DNA of 8,872 bases. It comes from Oscillospiraceae bacterium (GTDB lineage: Bacteria > Bacillota > Clostridia > Oscillospirales > Acutalibacteraceae). Shown here piece by piece: positions 1-5,550 of the stretch (positions are counted from its first letter, which is position 1; every line of letters begins with the position of its first letter). A program made the translations under genes and the position numbers. The stretch lies in contig CACWJV010000075.1 of the NCBI GenBank assembly GCA_902761265.1, positions 1-8,872 on the forward strand. Direction: 5' to 3'. The notes below the pieces were generated by a model. The model worked only from the letters and a program-made list of their open reading frames with translations. It did not search any database and was not told where the DNA came from.

Positions 1-64
1 CCGGTACGATGCAGCAGCAAAGCACGGCAAGCGCGAGCAGGATAGCGAGTACACGTTTTTTCAT
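1..64 (-). CDS. Secreted protein, N-terminal fragment (signal peptide only, cut by window edge)
   Basis: Only the first 21 codons are inside the window. They read MKKRVLAILLALAVLCCCIVP: two lysines and an arginine followed by a long hydrophobic run, which is a Sec signal peptide. An AAAGGA ribosome site lies about 12 nt before the ATG at 64. The sequence matches the signal peptide of the complete gene at 315-947 at many positions, including MKKRV at the start and the CC..VP end of the hydrophobic stretch. Its promoter also shares a 35-bp block with that gene, so the two are probably tandem paralogues. The mature domain lies outside the window and its function cannot be stated. Confidence 0.75.
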   Translation of the reverse strand, partial: MKKRVLAILLALAVLCCCIVP

Positions 65-122
65 AGCGGTTCCTGTCCTTTCTGTTCAGATACGGCGAAG
101 CACATCTTCGACCTCATTTGAT

Positions 123-157
123 GTTATGCTACCATGCAGTTGTGAATATGCTGTGAA
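123..157 (-). promoter_or_regulatory. Promoter with 11-bp direct-repeat operator (TTCACA-N5-TTCACA) for the partial gene
   Basis: Read on the minus strand, two TTCACA half-sites (152-157 and 141-146) are spaced exactly 11 bp apart. Nine nt further on is a -10-like TAGCAT (126-131), 61 nt before the start codon. There is no -35 box at the usual place, because the half-sites occupy it. This is the usual layout of promoters activated by OmpR/PhoP-family response regulators. The block aligns without gaps to 1005-1039, with 25 of 35 positions identical counted by eye. The regulator is unknown. Confidence 0.55.
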
Positions 158-202
158 CGCAAAGGGAAACGGGTGTGTTTTTTCTATTTTGAATTCTGTC
201 AG

Positions 203-251
203 GAATCAGGGACCAGGGAGCAGCGACAAGCGACAAGGGACCAGGGATCAG
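203..251 (+). repeat. Heptad tandem repeat array A1 (GGACCAG type), 7 units
   Basis: There are seven 7-bp units in exact phase: gaatcag, ggaccag, ggagcag, cgacaag, cgacaag, ggaccag, ggatcag. The G-rich strand is the plus strand, antisense to the neighbouring minus-strand gene. The middle units have drifted and lost GGG runs. The consensus is the same as in arrays B to E. Confidence 0.9.
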
Positions 252-254
252 TGC

Positions 255-287
255 CCCTCTGCCCTCGGCCCTCGGCCCTTGGCCCTG
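255..287 (-). repeat. Heptad tandem repeat array A2 (GGGCCGA variant), ~4.7 units
   Basis: Plus-strand units are ccctctg, ccctcgg, ccctcgg, cccttgg, ccctg. The G-rich strand is therefore minus and reads GGGCCAA/GGGCCGA. It has the same 7-bp period as array A1 but a different unit, and lies in the opposite orientation after only a 3-nt gap. Its minus-strand start directly abuts the U-tract of the terminator of the gene at 315-947. Confidence 0.88.
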
Positions 288-314
288 AAAAAGCACCCCG
301 CAGGGTGCTTTTTT
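288..314 (-). terminator. Intrinsic terminator of the 315-947 gene (bidirectional form)
   Basis: A GCACCC/GGGTGC stem with a 4-nt loop is flanked by A5 on the left and T6 on the right. On the minus strand it reads as a hairpin followed by U5, immediately after the stop codon at 315-317. Confidence 0.88.
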
Positions 315-947
315 CTATCCGATCTGCTTCGACACCGTACCGTCGGAACACACGCGCAGCGACGCGCCCGCGCCGGAGCCGCTTTGCTTATACACGTGAT
401 CGCGCGGCGGATTGTACATATTCACATTGCCGCGGTTGCCGTGGGCGTTGATCTGCCATTTGATGAATACCGGGAAGATCAGCGGCATGATGAACGCGCC
501 GCCGCCGGCATTCCAGACGCGGATGGCAAAGTCGGCACAGTTGGAGCCGATGGGCAGCCAAAGGTTGGTGCTGGTCACGGCAGAGCTGACCCTGTTCAGT
601 TCGCTTTCGTTGAGATCGGTGCTGATCGAACGGGTGCCGCTGGTCGGAAAGCGTGCGGCGCAATAGGCTTCCACGTTGTAATAGGTGCCGTTGCCGTCGG
701 CGCGGGTCAGGCCGAAGTTGCCCAGCGACACGCCCTGCCCTGCCGGCAGATCATAGGCGCCCACACGCAGCGTCCGGTCGGACAGGTTTTCGATATAGAC
801 CCACACATGGCCGAGCGACGGCGCGCCGGACCAGCGGTGGCAAAGATACATGCGCGCAACGGTGTCGCCGCCGGCGGCAAACACGGGCACGGCGCAGCAA
901 AGCAGCAATGTGAAGACGAGCAACAAAGAGAAGACGCGTTTTTTCAT
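315..947 (-). CDS. Secreted protein, possible permuted NlpC/P60-like (papain-fold) domain
   Basis: The product is 210 aa. Residues 1-24 are a Sec signal peptide (MKKRV, a hydrophobic run, then PVFA before AGGD), so the product is exported. In the mature part, a His in SLGHVWVYIENLS (H47) comes before a Cys in GSNCADFAIRVWN (C137). A His-before-Cys order with an NC-x-x-F motif is typical of circularly permuted NlpC/P60 and LRAT-like folds, where these residues would be catalytic. That assignment rests on motif shape only and is tentative. A hydrophobic stretch follows (about 150-164), then a polar glycine/serine-rich tail. The start is fixed by AGGAAG 8 nt upstream of the ATG and by the signal peptide. 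It has its own promoter/operator and its own terminator, so it is a single-gene unit, and its signal peptide resembles that of the truncated gene at 1-64. Confidence 0.85.
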   Translation of the reverse strand: MKKRVFSLLLVFTLLLCCAVPVFAAGGDTVARMYLCHRWSGAPSLGHVWVYIENLSDRTLRVGAYDLPAGQGVSLGNFGLTRADGNGTYYNVEAYCAARFPTSGTRSISTDLNESELNRVSSAVTSTNLWLPIGSNCADFAIRVWNAGGGAFIMPLIFPVFIKWQINAHGNRGNVNMYNPPRDHVYKQSGSGAGASLRVCSDGTVSKQIG

Positions 948-975
948 GTTGGAATCTTCCTTTCGTTTTGGATGG

Positions 976-1002
976 AAAAAGCGAAGGCGCTTCGTCCTTC
1001 GC
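976..1002 (-). other. Terminator-like hairpin in the leader of the 315-947 gene
   Basis: On the minus strand a GCGAAGG/CCTTCGC 7-bp stem (996-1002 with 981-987) is followed by U5 (976-980). It sits between the -10 box and the ribosome site, very near the likely 5' end of the mRNA. It could be a 5' stability hairpin or a weak attenuator. The paralogue's leader has a shorter CGAAG/CTTCG hairpin in a similar place. Confidence 0.5.
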
Positions 1003-1004
1003 TT

Positions 1005-1045
1005 CCTATGCTAACATGTGTTTGTGAATAAAATATGAATAAATT
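1005..1045 (-). promoter_or_regulatory. Promoter with 11-bp direct-repeat operator for the 315-947 gene
   Basis: On the minus strand TTCATA (1034-1039) and TTCACA (1023-1028) are 11 bp apart, embedded in a longer TTTATTCAYA direct repeat of the same period. A TAGCAT -10-like box (1008-1013) follows, 60 nt before the start codon. No normal -35 is present. It is the second copy of the block at 123-157, with closely matching spacing to the start codon (60 versus 61 nt), which supports joint control by one OmpR/PhoP-type regulator. Confidence 0.55.
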
Positions 1046-1080
1046 GTTTTCCTCTGTTTATTTTTGTTTGCACTTCCGAC

Positions 1081-1117
1081 TAGTCCCTAGTCCCTGATCG
1101 CTAGTCCCTGATCCCTG
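1081..1117 (-). repeat. Heptad tandem repeat array B, 5 units, 3' of secA
   Basis: Plus-strand units are tagtccc, tagtccc, tgatcgc, tagtccc, tgatccc. The G-rich strand (GGGACTA/GGGATCA) is minus, which is mRNA-sense for secA. The array begins 12 nt past the secA stop codon. At its far end a perfect inverted repeat, GACTAG-TCC-CTAGTC (1078-1092), could form a hairpin, but no U-tract follows. No clear intrinsic terminator for secA was found between 1130 and the next promoter. Confidence 0.9.
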
Positions 1118-1129
1118 CGCGCAGCGCCC

Positions 1130-3889
1130 TCACTGCTTTTGGTTGCGCACTTCGGGACGGCCGCAGCACTTTTTATACTTTTTGCCGCTGCCGCACGGAC
1201 ACGGATCGTTGGGGCCAATCTTGTCGCTCTTCGATTTGCGCACGGTCTTGTTCTGTTCGCTGCCGTCGCCGGCGCCGGTGGCGCCTGTGACTTTGGCCAC
1301 CTGTTCGCGCTTGACCTCTTCGTCGGTCTTAAACGGCGCGGACAAAACGATGCGCACCGTGTCCTCGCGGATGGAGGCGATCATGGCGTCAAACATGTCG
1401 GCGGTCTCCTCGCGGAAAGCGATGATCGGGTCGCGCTGCCCGTAGGCAACCAGACCGATGCCGCGCTTGAGTTCGTCCACGGCGTCGATATGATCCATCC
1501 ATTTGAGGTCGACGCAGCGAAGCAGCATGGCGCGTTCAATCTCACGCATCGTGTCGGCGCCAAACTCGGCTTCGCGCGCGTCGTGCAGCGCGTGGGCGCG
1601 ATTTTGCAGCGTTTCGAGGATCTCATCCGCGTCGGGAATATTGTCGGTAAAGTCGCTCTCGCGCGTCAGCCAGCCGTTATACTTTTCTCTGAGCGACGCG
1701 AGATGCCATTCCTCCTTCGGCACGCCGGCCGGGCAGAAGAACGCCACGGAATCCTCGAGCGTTTCGTCGATCATCTTTTCGATCACAGGCTTCATGTTTT
1801 CGCCCTTGAGCACCTGGTCGCGCTGGGAATAGATCACGTTTCTCTGGCGGTTCATCACGTCGTCATAGGCGAGCACGTGGCGGCGGGTGGCAAAGTTGTT
1901 GCCCTCAACCTTCTTTTGCGCCGCTTCCACCTGCCGGGTGATGAGACCCACCTCGATCGGCATATCGTTGTCCACAGGCAGCGAGTTCATGATGGCGCTC
2001 ATCCGGTCGCCGCCGAACAGACGCAAAAGATCGTCCTGCATCGACAGGAAGAACCGGCTTTCACCCGGGTCGCCCTGACGGCCGGAGCGGCCGCGCAACT
2101 GGTTGTCGATCCGGCGCGATTCGTGGCGCTCGGTGCCGATGATAAACAGACCGCCGGCTTCGCGCACACGGTCGGCCTCGTCCTTGATCTCTTCCTTATA
2201 CTTCGCCTCGAGCTCTTTAAACGTCTTGCGCGCTTCGAGGATCTCTTCGTCGTCGGTGTCGCCGAAGCCGTCGGCCTCGGCAATGACCGCTTCGGGGATC
2301 TCCATGCGGCGCATCTCGCTCTTGGCCAGATATTCGGCGTTACCGCCGAGCATGATATCGGTACCGCGGCCCGCCATGTTGGTGGCGATGGTAACGGCGC
2401 CGTACTTGCCGGCTTGGGCAATGATTTCGGCTTCCTTGTCGTGGTGCTTCGCGTTAAGCACATTGTGCTTGATCCCGCGGCGTTTGAGCGCGGCGGAAAG
2501 CTTTTCACTCTTGTCAATCGACACCGTACCCACCAGCACCGGCTGCCCCTTTTCGTGGCAGGCGAGAATCTGGTCGATGATCGCGTTGAACTTGAACTGC
2601 TCGGTCTGATAGATCACATCGTCGTTGTCGATCCGGATGACCGGCTTGTTGGTCGGAATCTCCACCGCGTCGAGCGAATAGATTTCGCGGAATTCATTGA
2701 CCTCGGTCATCGCCGTACCGGTCATGCCGGACAGCTTGTCATAAAGACGGAAGTAGTTCTGGAATGTGATGGTGGCGAGCGTCTTGTTTTCGCGGGCGAT
2801 CTTGACGCCCTCCTTGGCTTCGAGCGCCTGATGGAGTCCCTCGTTGTAGCGGCGGCCGATCATGATACGGCCGGTGAATTCGTCGACGATCAGCACCTCG
2901 CCGTCCTTCACCACATAGTCGATGTCGCGCTTCATCACGCCGTGCGCCTTGATGGCGATGTTCAGATGGTGCGACAGCGTCAGGTTGTCGGGATCGGACA
3001 AATTTTCCACATTGAAATACTGCTCGGCTTTTTGAATACCGCTTTTGGTGAGCGTGGCGTTTCGCGCCTTTTCGTCCACAATATAGTCCGCGCCCTCCTG
3101 CTCCGCGATGTCCTCGAGGTTCATCTTGGAATCGGTCTCTTTGATGCGCAGACCCTTCAGGCGTTTGACAAACTCGTTGGCGATCCGGTACAGATCGCTC
3201 GACTGGCTGCCCATGCCGGAGATGATGAGCGGCGTGCGGGCCTCGTCGATCAAAATGGAGTCGACCTCGTCCACGATGGCGTAGTTGTGGCCGCGCTGCA
3301 CCTTTTCGCTCATATACTGCACCATATTGTCGCGCAGATAGTCGAAGCCCATCTCGTTGTTGGTGCCGTAGGTGATGTCGGCGGCATACGCCTTGCGGCG
3401 CTCGTCGTTGTCCATCCCGTTGACGATCAGACCGACCGAAAGGCCGAGATAGCGGTACACCTTGCCCATCCATTCGCTGTCGCGGCGGGCGAGGTAGTCG
3501 TTGACTGTGACGATATGGACGCCCTTGCCGGTCAGCGCGTTGAGATAGGCCGGCAGCGTTGCCACCAGCGTTTTGCCTTCGCCGGTCTTCATTTCGGCGA
3601 TGCGGCCCTGATGCAGCACGATGCCGCCCTCAATCTGCACCGGGAAGTGGCGCATGCCCAGCACGCGCGACGCGGCTTCGCGGCAGACGGCAAACGCTTC
3701 TGGCAGCAGATCGTCGAGCGTTTCGCCGTTTGCGAGCCGTTCTTTGAATTCGACGGTCTTGTGCTTGAGTTCAGCGTCGGACAGCGCTTTATATGCTTCT
3801 TCATAGCCAAGCGTCTTTTCCACCTGCGGCTTCAGACGCTTGATCTCTTTGCTGGAATAGTCTCCGAAGATTTTTTTAAAGAGTCCCAA
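1130..3889 (-). CDS. secA: SecA, preprotein translocase ATPase
   Basis: SecA is the ATP-driven motor that pushes unfolded preproteins through the SecYEG channel. It is peripheral at the inner face of the membrane. Sequence similarity to Bacillus SecA is obvious throughout. With the TTG start the protein is 919 aa, a little longer than the Bacillus subtilis protein. Walker A MKTGEGKT is at 100-107, the DEVD Walker B at 207-210 inside VDEVDSILIDEARTPLI, and the second ATPase domain carries TNMAGRGTDI and QLRGRSGRQGDPG. The C-terminus is a zinc tail, DPCPCGSGKKYKKCCGR (Cys 897, 899, 908, 909), which in the family binds SecB or membrane lipid. Start choice: the nearest upstream in-frame GTG (3898) lies inside the GAGGTGAT ribosome site, so the TTG 4 nt after that site, giving MGLFKKIFG, is preferred. 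It is monocistronic with its own promoter. All motifs are intact. Confidence 0.98.
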   Translation of the reverse strand: MGLFKKIFGDYSSKEIKRLKPQVEKTLGYEEAYKALSDAELKHKTVEFKERLANGETLDDLLPEAFAVCREAASRVLGMRHFPVQIEGGIVLHQGRIAEMKTGEGKTLVATLPAYLNALTGKGVHIVTVNDYLARRDSEWMGKVYRYLGLSVGLIVNGMDNDERRKAYAADITYGTNNEMGFDYLRDNMVQYMSEKVQRGHNYAIVDEVDSILIDEARTPLIISGMGSQSSDLYRIANEFVKRLKGLRIKETDSKMNLEDIAEQEGADYIVDEKARNATLTKSGIQKAEQYFNVENLSDPDNLTLSHHLNIAIKAHGVMKRDIDYVVKDGEVLIVDEFTGRIMIGRRYNEGLHQALEAKEGVKIARENKTLATITFQNYFRLYDKLSGMTGTAMTEVNEFREIYSLDAVEIPTNKPVIRIDNDDVIYQTEQFKFNAIIDQILACHEKGQPVLVGTVSIDKSEKLSAALKRRGIKHNVLNAKHHDKEAEIIAQAGKYGAVTIATNMAGRGTDIMLGGNAEYLAKSEMRRMEIPEAVIAEADGFGDTDDEEILEARKTFKELEAKYKEEIKDEADRVREAGGLFIIGTERHESRRIDNQLRGRSGRQGDPGESRFFLSMQDDLLRLFGGDRMSAIMNSLPVDNDMPIEVGLITRQVEAAQKKVEGNNFATRRHVLAYDDVMNRQRNVIYSQRDQVLKGENMKPVIEKMIDETLEDSVAFFCPAGVPKEEWHLASLREKYNGWLTRESDFTDNIPDADEILETLQNRAHALHDAREAEFGADTMREIERAMLLRCVDLKWMDHIDAVDELKRGIGLVAYGQRDPIIAFREETADMFDAMIASIREDTVRIVLSAPFKTDEEVKREQVAKVTGATGAGDGSEQNKTVRKSKSDKIGPNDPCPCGSGKKYKKCCGRPEVRNQKQ

Positions 3890-3893
3890 AAGT

Positions 3894-3901
3894 ATCACCT
3901 C
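3894..3901 (-). promoter_or_regulatory. Ribosome binding site that fixes the secA TTG start
   Basis: GAGGTGAT on the minus strand is a full-length match to the 3' end of 16S rRNA. It sits 4 nt before TTG at 3889. The GTG inside it is in frame but has no ribosome site of its own. Confidence 0.8.
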
Positions 3902-3920
3902 GTAAAAGTCTAATCATGTT

Positions 3921-3949
3921 ATTATAGCACAGCTTTTCAGATTTTACAA
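3921..3949 (-). promoter_or_regulatory. secA promoter (sigma-A, extended -10)
   Basis: On the minus strand TTGTAA (3944-3949) is followed by a 17-nt spacer and TATAAT (3921-3926), preceded by TGC as an extended -10. It lies about 30 nt upstream of the start codon, so the leader is short. Confidence 0.8.
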
Positions 3950-3970
3950 TATGTAGCTGAGAGGAAGTTT

Positions 3971-4027
3971 AAATCAGGGGGCTAGGGACTAGGGACCAGG
4001 GGCTAGGGACCAGGGACAAGGGGCTAG
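3971..4027 (+). repeat. Heptad tandem repeat array C, 8 units, in the divergent promoter region
   Basis: Seven units are in exact phase from 3979: gggctag, ggactag, ggaccag, gggctag, ggaccag, ggacaag, gggctag. They are preceded by aaatcag and one extra G. It is the best-preserved array, with seven GGG or longer tracts on the plus strand separated by 3-4 nt, which is a canonical G-quadruplex pattern. It lies between the secA promoter (ends 3949) and the plus-strand promoter (starts 4049), so unlike the others it is at gene 5' ends. Confidence 0.93.
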
Positions 4028-4048
4028 TAGTTGGCGATTCGTAAGCAG

Positions 4049-4078
4049 TTGACAAAGTAAATTGCGCTATGGTATAAT
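4049..4078 (+). promoter_or_regulatory. Sigma-A promoter for the 4189-5421 gene
   Basis: TTGACA (4049-4054), an 18-nt spacer, and TATAAT (4073-4078) with an upstream TGG extended -10. Both boxes are consensus. Transcription would start near 4085, giving a leader of about 100 nt. Confidence 0.88.
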
Positions 4079-4092
4079 AAAAGCAGCACAGT

Positions 4093-4163
4093 CGGGAGGT
4101 TTTTCCCGCAAAAAAAGGCAAAGCAAGCGCAGCGGATCCACATGGGTGTGCCGCGCTTTTTTT
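4093..4163 (+). other. Structured leader with terminator-like hairpin (possible attenuator)
   Basis: Two hairpins lie between promoter and start codon. The first is CGGGA/TCCCG (4093-4097 with 4104-4108). The second pairs AAGCGC (4125-4130) with GCGCTT (4153-4158), then GG with CC, then CACA with TGTG around a TGGG loop, with two small bulges, and ends in T7 (4157-4163). An A7 run (4110-4116) could pair with the T7. The second hairpin has the form of an intrinsic terminator and lies 25 nt before the start codon. No known riboswitch class was recognised; cyclic-di-GMP-I was considered and did not fit. Confidence 0.5.
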
Positions 4164-4188
4164 GAAAAAATCAAAAGGAGAATCTAGT

Positions 4189-5421
4189 ATGAAAGCAACG
4201 AGAAAAGCACTTGCCGGTTTCCTGGCGGTTTTGCTGCTGATGAGCACGCTGGCGTTCGCCGCTGTTCCGGCAAGCGCAGCGGACAATTGGGAAACACTCA
4301 AGAGCGGGCTGGACAACTTCAAAGTGAAGGAAACCGGCACAAACTATAACAAAAAGACGCTCAAAGTCGGCGCCGCCGTCACGTTTGACACGCCGCTGTA
4401 TACGCTGACGGTGAAGATCGCCGCCATCAAAGGCGCCGATTGCACGGTGCAGACGACGATGAAGCAAAAGATCGGCGACGACATGTTCTATGTCAGCTAT
4501 CTGGCTGTCAGCAACCGCGACCGCGAGGAAGGCGATTTTGTCAGCGCAACAAACGGCGTCAGCAACAACACGGTCGATCTGAGCAAGATCGGCGACGGCG
4601 TATGCTACTTTCGCTTCACCGTGCGCTCCAACATCGGCTACGAGTTCAACAATCAGTCCGACTACAGCCGGTATCGGGATCGGATCAACGAATTTGAAAA
4701 GCAGCACGCCTTCTATTTCCAGAACGTGCCCAACATTGAGCTGACCGGCAAAAATCTGAAAGCGAGCACCAACGCGATCACGGTCGGCACCGCCTATCAG
4801 TCCTATTGCAACGGCGTCACCGCCTCGGGCACAACGCTCTACTATAAAGCGAAGAGCGCCAAAAAATGGGCCAGCAAAAACTTTGCCGGCGGCAAGCCCA
4901 TGACGATCAAAAAGCTCAAGACCGGCACCGTCTATCAGTTCAAAGCGGCGATCTATGTGAAATCGCTGTCGCCCGAAGACGGCAAAACCGTGATCACCGC
5001 AAAGGGCAACGTCTCCAAAGTGTTGAACGTGCGCACCGGTTTTGCCAAAGCACCCGAGATTGCATCGGTCAAAGCGTCCGGCGCAAAGACCAAACGCGTC
5101 CACGTCAACGGCTATTGGGAAACCGACGGCGACTGGCACCCGGCCTATGATTACACCGTGACGACCTACAAGCTGACTATCACGCTCAAAAACGCGCCGA
5201 AGGGCATGCAGGGCATCAAGGTCACCGGTGCCCACAGCAGCGGTCTGCCACTTTGGGCAAAGGGCACGGGCACGACCTTCACGCTGAACGCCTCCACCGC
5301 CGGCAACAAGATCAGCAAGAGCATCAAGATCGGCGTTTGCACCTACGCGAACAAATTCGGCGCGGATTCCGGCCACAGCGGCTACAGCCCCGCCGCAAAG
5401 AAAACCGTGACGATCCGGTAA
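4189..5421 (+). CDS. Secreted lysine-rich protein with fibronectin-III-like segment
   Basis: The product is 410 aa. Residues 1-30 form a Sec signal peptide (MKATRKALAG, a hydrophobic run, then PASA before ADNW). The mature protein is basic, rich in Lys, Thr and Gly, and predicted to be mostly beta-strand. A fibronectin-III-like pattern is visible around residues 195-290: alternating strands, then LKTGTVYQFKAAIYVK, then SKVLNVRTGF as the closing strand. A second, looser beta-rich segment runs to the C-terminus (TYKLTITLKNAPKGM, then SKSIKIGVCTYANKFG). No catalytic motif, cell-wall sorting signal or C-terminal membrane anchor is seen, so it is probably released or held by charge to the cell wall. 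The N-terminal 160 residues are not recognised. The start is set by AAAAGGAG 8 nt upstream of ATG. It is a single-gene unit with its own promoter and terminator. It could be an adhesin or a wall-associated partner of the lysozyme encoded next to it; this is inference. Confidence 0.88.
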   Translation: MKATRKALAGFLAVLLLMSTLAFAAVPASAADNWETLKSGLDNFKVKETGTNYNKKTLKVGAAVTFDTPLYTLTVKIAAIKGADCTVQTTMKQKIGDDMFYVSYLAVSNRDREEGDFVSATNGVSNNTVDLSKIGDGVCYFRFTVRSNIGYEFNNQSDYSRYRDRINEFEKQHAFYFQNVPNIELTGKNLKASTNAITVGTAYQSYCNGVTASGTTLYYKAKSAKKWASKNFAGGKPMTIKKLKTGTVYQFKAAIYVKSLSPEDGKTVITAKGNVSKVLNVRTGFAKAPEIASVKASGAKTKRVHVNGYWETDGDWHPAYDYTVTTYKLTITLKNAPKGMQGIKVTGAHSSGLPLWAKGTGTTFTLNASTAGNKISKSIKIGVCTYANKFGADSGHSGYSPAAKKTVTIR

Positions 5422-5436
5422 ACAAAAAAACGAAAG

Positions 5437-5461
5437 GCTCCGCTTCCCGCGGAGCTTTTTT
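5437..5461 (+). terminator. Intrinsic terminator of the 4189-5421 gene
   Basis: A GCTCCGC/GCGGAGC stem (5437-5443 with 5449-5455) with a 5-nt loop is followed by T6. It lies 15 nt after the stop codon. Confidence 0.9.
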
Positions 5462-5483
5462 ACACCTCTCTGTCGACTTTCCC

Positions 5484-5513
5484 CAGTCCCTGGTCCTTGG
5501 TCCCTGGTCCCTG
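5484..5513 (-). repeat. Heptad tandem repeat array D, 4 units, between convergent terminators
   Basis: Plus-strand units are cagtccc, tggtcct, tggtccc, tggtccc, then tg. The G-rich strand is minus, sense for the lysozyme gene. The array directly abuts the A/U-tract of the terminator at 5514, with the same CCCTGAAAAA junction as array A2 at 283-292. Confidence 0.9.
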
Positions 5514-5547
5514 AAAAAAGAACCGCCCCGCGGGCGGTTCTTTTTTT
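5514..5547 (-). terminator. Intrinsic terminator of the lysozyme gene (bidirectional form)
   Basis: A GAACCGCCC/GGGCGGTTC 9-bp stem (5520-5528 with 5532-5540) is flanked by A6 and T7. On the minus strand it follows the stop codon (5551-5553) by 3 nt. It may also back up termination of the convergent gene. Confidence 0.92.
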
Positions 5548-5550
5548 CTC

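Noticed and set aside
203..287. CRISPR array
   Set aside because: Units are 7 bp with no spacers, and no cas genes are present. This is a simple tandem repeat.
1139..3913. A 924-codon open frame on the plus strand, antisense to the whole of secA
   Set aside because: It mirrors a highly conserved gene in GC-rich DNA, where antisense frames stay open through codon bias. The translation is His/Val/Leu-rich with no family resemblance and has no ribosome site.
4093..4163. Cyclic-di-GMP-I riboswitch, suggested by the GGCAAAGC string in the leader
   Set aside because: The spacing, the GACGCAAAGCC-like receptor, the GAAA tetraloop and the second conserved stem are missing, and the leader is too short.
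4171..5376. A 401-codon minus-strand open frame opposite the secreted-protein gene
   Set aside because: Same codon-bias effect. The plus-strand frame has a promoter, ribosome site, signal peptide and terminator, while the minus frame has none.
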